Shown: positions 43,147-50,003 of the stretch, piece by piece
Layout: every line of letters begins with the position of its first letter
Position numbering within the stretch: the stretch's first letter is position 1
Origin: Burkholderia sp. Nafp2/4-1b
Lineage (GTDB): Bacteria; Pseudomonadota; Gammaproteobacteria; Burkholderiales; Burkholderiaceae
Direction of reading: 5' to 3'
Assembly: GCF_003635165.1 (NCBI RefSeq)
Contig: NZ_ML058599.1
Location: 62,001-126,000 of the forward strand
DNA length: 64,000 nt
Program-made: the position numbers and the translations under genes
The notes under the pieces: model-generated
What the model was told of the DNA's origin: nothing
Database searches by the model: none
What the model saw: the letters and a program-made list of their open reading frames with translations, nothing else

Positions 43147-44157
43147 CTACTCCGTCCGACGCTTGCCGTGTCGCTGCCCGAAACGCGCCCGGTAGTCGCG
43201 CGGCGATACGCCGACCCGCTTCGCGAACGCCCGCTGCAACGCATCCACGCTGCCGAACCCCGAACGTTCCGCGACCCGTTCCAGCGGCCAGTCGGCGCGC
43301 TCCAGCAGCGCCTTCGCACGCTCGACGCGGGCGGACAGCACGAATTGCGCGGGCGACAGCCCCGTTTCCTTCAGGAAATTGCGCGCAAACGTCCGCTCGC
43401 TCATGTGCAGGCGCGCGGCCAGCGCGGCGACGCCGAGGTCGCCGGCCGGATCGTCGGCGATTTCCGTGAGCAGCGCGCGCATGCGCGGCGTCGCGCTTGC
43501 GTGAAGGTCGAGGCCGACGCTGAATTGCGTCTGTCCGCCGGGACGGTGCATGAAGAGCACGAGCTCGCGTGCGACCGCGAGCGCGGTTTGCGCGCCGCAA
43601 TCGGCCTCGACCAGCGCGAGACACAGATCGATGCCGGCCGTCACGCCGGCCGACGTATGGAAGGGGGGATCGCTCACGTAGATCGCATCCGGCTCGACCC
43701 GCACGTCGGGGCACAGCGCCTGGAGCGTCGCGCACTGGTTCCAGTGCGTGGTCGCGCGCTTGCCGTCGAGCCATCCGCCCGCGGCGAGCACGAACGCGCC
43801 CGTGCAGATGCTCGCGATGCGCCGCGTGTCGGCGATCCGCGTGCGCAGCCACGGCAGCACGCCGGCGTCCGACGCCGCGTGGCGCAGCGCTGCCTCGCTG
43901 CCGCCCGCGACGATGATCGTATCGATGCGCTCGGGTAGGGCCGCCAGCGCGGTCGAGCCGGCAAGACGCAGGCCCGCGTGCGTGACGATGTCGTGACCGT
44001 GTTGCGACGCGAGCGTGAGCCGATAGGGCGCGACATGGCCGGGAAGATGGCGGTTCGCGACCGCGAACACCTCCATCGGGCCCGTGATGTCGAGTGACTG
44101 GACGCCTTCGAAGCCGACGACGACGACGTCGCGTGCCGAACCGGTTGACTGGGACAT
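43147..44157 (-). CDS. GlxA-type AraC regulator with DJ-1/PfpI domain
   Basis: 336 residues. The N-terminal DJ-1/PfpI-like domain covers about residues 10-190 (VVVVGFEGVQSLDITGPMEV, then RIASICTGAFVLAAGGWLDG and RATTHW with the conserved cysteine). The C-terminal AraC helix-turn-helix pair starts near residue 230 (LGVAALAARLHMSERTFARN, then PLERVAERSGFGSVDALQRA). The class includes GlxA, ArgR and GbdR-like regulators of nitrogen compounds. It diverges from a lipoprotein that also has a DJ-1-like domain, and direct repeats in the 88-base gap could be its operator. The upstream longer frame has no ribosome-binding site and is ignored. Confidence 0.94.
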   Translation of the reverse strand: MSQSTGSARDVVVVGFEGVQSLDITGPMEVFAVANRHLPGHVAPYRLTLASQHGHDIVTHAGLRLAGSTALAALPERIDTIIVAGGSEAALRHAASDAGVLPWLRTRIADTRRIASICTGAFVLAAGGWLDGKRATTHWNQCATLQALCPDVRVEPDAIYVSDPPFHTSAGVTAGIDLCLALVEADCGAQTALAVARELVLFMHRPGGQTQFSVGLDLHASATPRMRALLTEIADDPAGDLGVAALAARLHMSERTFARNFLKETGLSPAQFVLSARVERAKALLERADWPLERVAERSGFGSVDALQRAFAKRVGVSPRDYRARFGQRHGKRRTE

Positions 44158-44179
44158 GGCGGAAAGTGCGGTGGAGTTG

Positions 44180-44209
44180 TCCTTGTGACCGCGAGCATGA
44201 TCCTTGTAA
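44180..44209. promoter_or_regulatory. direct repeats between divergent DJ-1-domain genes, candidate AraC operator
   Basis: TCCTTGTGA at 44180-44188 and TCCTTGTAA at 44201-44209 are direct repeats with one mismatch, 21 bases apart start to start. Two helical turns is the spacing used by AraC-family proteins. The repeats lie in the 88-base gap between the regulator and its divergent neighbour. Confidence 0.5.
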
Positions 44210-44245
44210 TTTTCCGGACGTGCAATCGATTGACGCGGGTGAGCG

Positions 44246-45361
44246 ATGCGGGAACGGAACAGAAACGGCGTGATGCGCGCGACGATCGTGCTGATCGTGT
44301 GCGCGGTGTTGGGCGCGTGTGAATCGAGGGGATCGGGGCCGGCGGTCGCGGACGGCGCGCGCACGGTTACGCAAACGCTGACCGTGAACGCCCCGAAGGC
44401 GGGCCGCACGCGACCGCTCGTCGCGATCGTCGCGGACAACGCGGGAACGGAGACGACCGACTTCATCGTCCCGTACGCGATTTTGAAAACTTCCGGCGCG
44501 GTCGATGTCGTGGCCGTGTCGGCCGACGCTGGCGAGGTCGAACTGATGCCCGCACTGCGGATGCTGGCCGATACCACGTTCGACCGCTTCGACGCGGCCG
44601 TGCCCTCGGGCGCGGACATCGTGATCGTCCCCGCGCTGCATCGCGCCGACCGGCCGGCCGTGCTGGCATGGCTGCGCAAGCAGGCTGCCGACGGCGCGAC
44701 GATGGTCGCGATCTGCGATGGCGCAGAGGTGCTCGCGAACGCCGGGCTGTTGCGGGATCGCATCGCGACCGCGCACTGGTATTCGCGCGACGGGCTGCGC
44801 CGGCGTTTCGTCGATACGTCATGGGTCGACGATCGCCGCTATGTGATGGATGGCAACGTGATGACGACGACCGGCGTGTCGGCGTCGATTCCCGCATCGC
44901 TCGCGTTGGTCGACGTGCTGGCGGGGCCGGCGGCGGCGCGCGAAACGGCGCGCAAGTTTGGCGCGGATGAATGGAGCGATGTTCACGACGGCAGCCGATT
45001 CGGGTTGACCGCGCGGGCCGTGGCCACCGCGCTGACGAATCGCGTCGCGTTCTGGCGGCATCAGACTTTCGATCTGCCGGTCGTGAACGGCTTCGACGAG
45101 CTCTCGGTTGCGCTTGCCGCCGATACGTGGGCGCGGACGTGGCGCAGCGATGTGGTCGCAACGGCGGACGCACGCGTGATCGAATCGAAGCACGGGCTGC
45201 GGTTGCTGACGCAGCCCGCCAATGCGCGACACGCACGCGTGACGATTCCGGACGGGCAGCGTGGCGAAGCGGTGCTTCCCGCGGTGCTCGAGGACGTCGC
45301 GGCGCGCTATGGCGATGCGACGTCAGCCTGGGTGGCGCTGCAACTCGAGTACGCGAAGTAG
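44246..45361 (+). CDS. DJ-1/PfpI-family lipoprotein
   Basis: 371 residues. The N-terminal hydrophobic stretch ends in LGAC, a lipobox, so it is a predicted lipoprotein facing the periplasm. If the ATG at 44273 is the true start the signal peptide would be very compact. The body is two DJ-1/PfpI-like modules: the first has PLVAIVADNAGTETTDFIVP, VIVPALHRADRPAVLAWLRK and MVAICDGAEVLANAGLLRD-R, with ICDG where the usual cysteine elbow sits. The second half (TFDLPVVNGFDELSVALAAD) is weaker. It is divergent to a GlxA-type regulator that carries the same domain, so the two may share a ligand. Function unknown. Confidence 0.85.
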   Translation: MRERNRNGVMRATIVLIVCAVLGACESRGSGPAVADGARTVTQTLTVNAPKAGRTRPLVAIVADNAGTETTDFIVPYAILKTSGAVDVVAVSADAGEVELMPALRMLADTTFDRFDAAVPSGADIVIVPALHRADRPAVLAWLRKQAADGATMVAICDGAEVLANAGLLRDRIATAHWYSRDGLRRRFVDTSWVDDRRYVMDGNVMTTTGVSASIPASLALVDVLAGPAAARETARKFGADEWSDVHDGSRFGLTARAVATALTNRVAFWRHQTFDLPVVNGFDELSVALAADTWARTWRSDVVATADARVIESKHGLRLLTQPANARHARVTIPDGQRGEAVLPAVLEDVAARYGDATSAWVALQLEYAK

Positions 45362-45442
45362 CGGGTGCCGGCGTTATCGGCCAAGCGTCGGCCTGGTGCG
45401 CACCCGCGGGCGGGGTTTCGTTTCGTTACGTGTGTGCGGCGC

Positions 45443-46951
45443 TCAGGCCGTCGTCGTTGCGGCCGTCGCCGCCACCGCCGTCCGGCGTGCCGTCAGCCGA
45501 TTCCACAGCATCCCGGCGCGGCTCCCGCTACCGCAATACGCGAGCAGCGGCTTCGGCAGCGCATCGACCAGCGCGCCGAACGCATCGACTTCCGCGTCGC
45601 CGATCCGGTCGCGTTCGACCGGCAGATAGCGCGCATCGATGCCCAGTTCGCGTGCAGCGGCTGCGATCTCGTCGAACGACGGTTGATCGGCGCTTTCGCC
45701 GTCCGGCCGGTTGCAGATCACCGCGCGAAAGCCTGCGTTGCAAATCGCCTTCAGGTCCGCCGGCGTGATCTGTCGCGACGCGGTGAAGCCGGTCGCTGCC
45801 GCGGCACGGCATTGCTCGAGCGCGCGTTCGAAACACGCGATCGCGAAATCGACGTCCTGCTCGGTCGTGAAGCGGCCGAAGCTGATGCGCACCGTGCGGC
45901 CGGCGGCCTCAGCATCGAGGCCGATCGCGGTCAGCACGTGGGACGGCGCGCCGCTCGTCGAATTGCACGCGGAAGTCGACGACACGGCGAGCGAGTCGCC
46001 GAGCATGAACGGGAAGAAGCCCGGCGCGTTGACCGTCAGGCTCAGTGTATGCGGGATGCGGCGTGCGGCTGCCGCGTTCTGCGTGATGTTGCCGAGCGCG
46101 AGCAGCGCGTTCGTCAGGCGTGCGCTGAGTGCCGCGATCCGCGCGGCTTCGCGCTCGAGTTTTTCCGCGGCGAGTTCGCATGCGGTGCCCATCCCGACGA
46201 TCTGATGGGTCGCGAGCGTGCCCGAGCGCAGGCCGCGCTCGTGTCCGCCGCCGTGAATCTGCGGCGCGATGCGTTCGGCGATCTCGCGGCGGACGAACAG
46301 CGCGCCGATGCCTTTCGGACCGTACACCTTGTGCGCGGACATCGACAGCAGGTCGATGCCGAGCGCGCGCACGTCGATCGGCGTCTTGCCAAGCGCCTGC
46401 GCGGCGTCGACGTGCAGCAGCGCGCCGGCCGCGTGCACGATCCGCGAGATCGCGCCGATGTCGGTCAGCGTGCCGAGTTCGTTGTTGACGAGCATCAGCG
46501 ACACGAGGCCCGTGTCGGGGCCGATCGCGGCGGCCACGGCGTCGACGGTGATTTCGCCGTCGGCGGTGGGTGTCAGGTAGGTCGTGGTCATCCCGCGCTT
46601 CGACAGGCTGGCCATCGTGTCGAGGATGGCCTTGTGTTCGATGCGGCTCGTGATCAGATGGCGCTTGTCGGTCGCGGCTTCCGCGTAGCCCTTCAGCGCG
46701 AGGTTGTTCGATTCGGTGGCGCCCGACGTCCAGACGATCTCGTCGGCATCCGCGCCGATCAGCGCGGCGACCTGCCCGCGTGCGTGCTCGACTTTTTCCT
46801 TCGCGAGCCGGCCGGCGGCATGCGAACTCGACGCGGGATTGCCGAAGATGCCGTCGGTACCGAGGCAGGCCGTCATCGCTTCGATCACGCGGGGATCGGC
46901 CGGGGTCGTGGCTGCGTAGTCGAGGTAGTGCAGCGGGGTGGTATCGCTCAT
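45443..46951 (-). CDS. cysteine desulfurase-like aminotransferase V fused to a DUF442 domain
   Basis: 502 residues in two parts. Residues 1-380 are a class V PLP enzyme of the IscS/NifS type: YLDYAATTP, SGATESNNLALKG, HVDAAQALGK, PLP lysine K208 in SAHKVYGPKG, and the active cysteine C329 in SSTSACNSTSGAPSHVL. From about 385 to 485 follows a DUF442-type domain (QITPADLKAICNAGFRAVIC, then NRPDGESADQPS) with the loop LAYCGSGSRAG, whose C473 sits in the C-x4-R pattern of this family. Sulfur could pass from C329 to C473. It acts in the cytoplasm. A GAAGG site precedes the start. Not adjacent to isc or suf genes. Confidence 0.92.
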   Translation of the reverse strand: MSDTTPLHYLDYAATTPADPRVIEAMTACLGTDGIFGNPASSSHAAGRLAKEKVEHARGQVAALIGADADEIVWTSGATESNNLALKGYAEAATDKRHLITSRIEHKAILDTMASLSKRGMTTTYLTPTADGEITVDAVAAAIGPDTGLVSLMLVNNELGTLTDIGAISRIVHAAGALLHVDAAQALGKTPIDVRALGIDLLSMSAHKVYGPKGIGALFVRREIAERIAPQIHGGGHERGLRSGTLATHQIVGMGTACELAAEKLEREAARIAALSARLTNALLALGNITQNAAAARRIPHTLSLTVNAPGFFPFMLGDSLAVSSTSACNSTSGAPSHVLTAIGLDAEAAGRTVRISFGRFTTEQDVDFAIACFERALEQCRAAAATGFTASRQITPADLKAICNAGFRAVICNRPDGESADQPSFDEIAAAARELGIDARYLPVERDRIGDAEVDAFGALVDALPKPLLAYCGSGSRAGMLWNRLTARRTAVAATAATTTA

Positions 46952-47169
46952 GTCCTTCTCTGGCTCTTCTCTTTGTAACGGGGGAAATGATACGAGGGAG
47001 GGCGGGGAAAAAGGATCCAAAGTTGGCTGGGAATTCCGCTCGGCGTGGAAAAAAGTTTTATTGTGTTCGTATATTGGGGAATGAAATTTCTATCGAGTCG
47101 AGCGGCTTTGGTGGTAATCGTCATGCGAATGGCCGGATGACCGGCGGGGCAGGTACGCCGGCTCGACAT

Positions 47170-47808
47170 TCAGGGCCGTGTGGCCGGCACATTGCGCGCG
47201 CGCTCGGCCTCGATGCGCTTGGTCAATTCCGCCAGACGCCGTTGCACGCCGTCATATTGGTGTGCGATTCGCTGAACGTCTGGATCATGAATGCCGACGT
47301 CGCGCGTCGACGAGAACGCGGCTCCGTGAATGGACTCGTATTGCACCTCGATGGAGATGTCGTTCATGGCCAGCAATTTGAGCAACATCGGCAGGCACTG
47401 GGGCGGTGCCTTGTCGGACAGGGCCAAAAGCGGAATGATTTCGCCCGCTCTCAGCGGATCGGCGGGGCGCGGCCAGCCGGTCCTGAAGCATCCGATACCG
47501 TCGATGCCCGCATCGGATTGAAAGCGTGGCCAGATGCTCGCACCGAGGCCGGAATATTTTCGCGATTCGATCGTCACGGTCACGTCCTTGATGATGGCCG
47601 GTCCGAGCCCTGCATTCGAAAGATAAAGGCCGTGCCTGTTCTCGGATTCGTCGAAGTGCTGAGTTGCCACTACGTAGGGGCGATACACGAGTTCGTTACT
47701 TTTCATCGCCTGGTAAGCAAACCACGCCGAGACGATCGAGATACCGGCCGAGATGAGCGACACGATTGTCGCGTACCGAGCCGAATCGGGATTAATCGAA
47801 AATTTCAT
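47170..47808 (-). CDS. hypothetical protein with N-terminal membrane anchor, last gene of the type VI island
   Basis: 212 residues. One hydrophobic helix near the N-terminus (ATIVSLISAGISIVSAWFAY) is preceded by a short positively charged end, which suggests a single-pass inner-membrane protein. After it comes a strand-rich domain (VYRPYVVATQHFDESENRHG, LYLSNAGLGPAIIKDVTVTI) and a helical tail (RRLAELTKRIEAERARNVPA). No known family. It is the last of six same-strand genes headed by vgrG, so it is a candidate immunity protein, because no Tli3-type gene lies at the usual position. Confidence as a real gene is high; the role is speculative. Confidence 0.8.
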   Translation of the reverse strand: MKFSINPDSARYATIVSLISAGISIVSAWFAYQAMKSNELVYRPYVVATQHFDESENRHGLYLSNAGLGPAIIKDVTVTIESRKYSGLGASIWPRFQSDAGIDGIGCFRTGWPRPADPLRAGEIIPLLALSDKAPPQCLPMLLKLLAMNDISIEVQYESIHGAAFSSTRDVGIHDPDVQRIAHQYDGVQRRLAELTKRIEAERARNVPATRP

Positions 47809-47868
47809 GCGATATAAAGGAAGTGATGAATCGAATAGGTGTGAATGCCTCGGGTGCAGTAGGTCAGG

Positions 47869-48177
47869 TCATTTTTTTTGATCCGCCTGATTCGCTAAGC
47901 GATGCGCGTCCCGCACCCATCCGTGCAGCGCTTGCTCGTATTTCGACGGAATCGTAATTGTGAGCGTGGTGAGGCGGGTGGCATTGCCTGGCAGTTCCAG
48001 ATACCGCTGCCACGTCTTGCGAACCAGCTGCGTCATTGCAGAGCGGTTCAAATGCAGTTTCGCTGCCAACTCGTGTGGTGAGCGGCCCTTCACGAAAATC
48101 TGGTATAGCGCCCACTGGTTCAACGGATTGATGCGGGTATCGTGAAGCCGCAACAGGCGGAACTGGTCGATGGTCAT
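47869..48177 (-). CDS. KorA/TrfB-like DNA-binding protein
   Basis: 102 residues. The order of elements matches the TrfB-related family of plasmid repressors such as KorA of RK2: an N-terminal MTIDQFRLLRL helix, a helix-turn-helix (SPHELAAKLHLNRSAMTQLV, then RKTWQRYLELP) and the tail TTLTITIPSKYEQALHGWVR. KorA-type proteins repress operons by binding short palindromes. The ATG at 48177 has AGGAG about 10 bases upstream; a start at 48195 would put that site inside the gene. It lies between the PAAR gene and the membrane-anchored unknown. It may repress the island. No plasmid replication or transfer genes are nearby. Confidence 0.75.
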   Translation of the reverse strand: MTIDQFRLLRLHDTRINPLNQWALYQIFVKGRSPHELAAKLHLNRSAMTQLVRKTWQRYLELPGNATRLTTLTITIPSKYEQALHGWVRDAHRLANQADQKK

Positions 48178-48195
48178 GCGTCGTGTCTCCTGCAT

Positions 48196-48453
48196 TCAGG
48201 TACGCCCCGAGTTCGGAAGTGAAGAAATCAATGTCGCGCCGCATGAGGTCTCGTGACCGTCGAACGCGGCCGCTTCGCCTTCGACGTTGAATGCAGGATC
48301 ACCTTCGGCGATCGTGCAGGCCCCGTGGATCGGACACGAACACGTGTCGCCGAAGCGGGCGACCGCACGCCCCATCACCTTGCTGATTTCGGCTCCGGAC
48401 TCGACCCGGCCGCCGTGGGTATGGCTGTCGCCTACCCTGATGATTCCTCGCAT
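48196..48453 (-). CDS. PAAR-domain protein, type VI spike tip
   Basis: 85 residues. PAAR proteins cap the VgrG spike and sharpen it for passage through membranes. The sequence has the repeating glycine/histidine pattern with IIRVGDSHTHGGRVESGAEI, FGDTCSCPIHGACTIAEGDP and FDGHETSCGATLISSLP, with histidine and cysteine residues that bind the tip metal. The start ATG at 48453 has GGAGAG upstream; the longer frame lacks a site. It follows tla3 in the vgrG-led operon and would sit on that VgrG. No toxin domain is attached. Confidence 0.93.
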   Translation of the reverse strand: MRGIIRVGDSHTHGGRVESGAEISKVMGRAVARFGDTCSCPIHGACTIAEGDPAFNVEGEAAAFDGHETSCGATLISSLPNSGRT

Positions 48454-48521
48454 ATGACTTGCTCTCCGATTGCTTTCCGCGTGTGCGTTTTGCTCGCAAT
48501 GTACCGTTGCGCGGGTTTGCG

Positions 48522-50003
48522 TTACCACGAGTAACCCTGCATGCCGTAGTCGGTATCGTGTCGGCGTCCCCACCACGGCAGGTACGCGTTGTTGCCGCCT
48601 CGGGCGCGGAACCAGTCCTTGTCCGGATCGATCGCCGTGAGCTTCGACGGCGGCCTTACGACAACGGCGACGGGGTGCTCCGGATCGGTCGTGCCGGCCA
48701 CCAAAGCATTGCCGCCGAAGTGGTTGATTCGGCCGATCGCAAGTGCGACGTTGGTCAATGCGCTACCGGTTCCCATGTCGCCGAGCATTGCGGCGGTGTT
48801 GAACGTCTGTTTGCGGTGGTCATATTCCGGGAGCGTTTCGGTCAAGGTCTGCGCGAGCGACACAAGACGCGACGACGACGCGCCACTCGGTGCACCTGCG
48901 TCGTGGACGATGTAATTGAGGTCCGCGACCGCGACGCCGGCGTAGCGTGCCGCTTCATCGATCGTGGCTTTCCATGCCTGCACGGCGCGCGTCGTGCCGA
49001 CCTTCGGCGAAAACGCTTGTGTGTTGCCAGCGGCGGCTTTGCCGATCCAGGCGAGCGGTTCACGCTCGGTGTTGAAGTTCGGGCCGGCGAGGAACAGCAC
49101 GACGAGGTTTTCGTTGATCTGCGCGTCGGTGGGCGGGAAGTTCGGTGCGTCCCAGTTCATTGCCCAGACGGTCTTGTCGGGGTTCTGCTGCAAGTAGTCC
49201 AGCGCGTTGTTCAACGACGTGAAGCCGGCGTTTGCGCCGCCTTGGGTGATTTGCACGTCAGGGGGCGTGTCGCGGCTCCATAGTGACTTCGGGGATGGCG
49301 GCCCGATCTCGAAGCATTCGACAAACGCCTTGATCAAGTACGTCTTCGCTTCGATCGGATCTAGCCTCGGAGGTAACGCGAACTCGATGCGTGTTCCGGC
49401 AAGCTCGCGCCAGTTCTTCGAGTTTTCAGGCTTAACGGTGTAGAAATATCTATCATTTGCAAAATATCGCGAGCGCGGCAACAAGAGAAATTTTCTTACG
49501 TACTTGTGATAGAAGCCCTTGAACGTTTCTTCGCCTTCGTTGCCGTAGACCAATGCTCCGATGGAGCGGAGTGACGAAAATTTTTCGGGCTTCGTTCGCA
49601 CCATGTCATCATTCCTGTTCGGTGCGACAAGCCCTTGCGTCCACAGCAATTGCCATTCGGTCGGGTAGTCCATGCGTTGCAGCGGATTTAACCAAATCAA
49701 GCCGACAACTTGCGCGAAGAACGGCCTTGCCGGCTCTTCGGCTGCTGGTGCTGCGTTTGCGGCAGGTTGTCGAATTGGGGCTGCTTGTGCCGGGCGCGTC
49801 ATGGCGGTGGTGAAGACTAGCGCCACGAGTGCAGCGAGGCCTGGTACAACAAAGAATCGTTTCATCCAATCTCCAATTTCCAAATGTCCCGGGTCGGGTT
49901 GTTCTACGTGCGCCATCATCATGGCCATGAGCACGCTGACGATCAGCCATACCGAAATAGCAATGGCGACACGTCGGGGCCAGGTAGCAATCAGCGTCTT
50001 CAT
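48522..50003 (-). CDS. tla3: type VI lipase adaptor Tla3 (DUF2875)
   Basis: 493 residues. Two hydrophobic N-terminal helices (AIAISVWLIVSVLMAMMMAH and VVPGLAALVALVF) anchor it in the inner membrane; the remainder is a soluble DUF2875-like domain (FAQVVGLIWLNPLQRMDYPT, ALVYGNEGEETFKGFYHKYV, and NLVVLFLAGPNFNTEREPLA). In Pseudomonas aeruginosa Tla3 carries the phospholipase Tle3 to its VgrG. The ATG at 50003 overlaps the tle3 stop by four bases, so the two are translationally coupled, matching that partnership. Base composition is less GC-rich than the neighbouring chromosomal genes. A good family call from order and context; the domain pattern is known to me only in outline. Confidence 0.85.
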   Translation of the reverse strand: MKTLIATWPRRVAIAISVWLIVSVLMAMMMAHVEQPDPGHLEIGDWMKRFFVVPGLAALVALVFTTAMTRPAQAAPIRQPAANAAPAAEEPARPFFAQVVGLIWLNPLQRMDYPTEWQLLWTQGLVAPNRNDDMVRTKPEKFSSLRSIGALVYGNEGEETFKGFYHKYVRKFLLLPRSRYFANDRYFYTVKPENSKNWRELAGTRIEFALPPRLDPIEAKTYLIKAFVECFEIGPPSPKSLWSRDTPPDVQITQGGANAGFTSLNNALDYLQQNPDKTVWAMNWDAPNFPPTDAQINENLVVLFLAGPNFNTEREPLAWIGKAAAGNTQAFSPKVGTTRAVQAWKATIDEAARYAGVAVADLNYIVHDAGAPSGASSSRLVSLAQTLTETLPEYDHRKQTFNTAAMLGDMGTGSALTNVALAIGRINHFGGNALVAGTTDPEHPVAVVVRPPSKLTAIDPDKDWFRARGGNNAYLPWWGRRHDTDYGMQGYSW

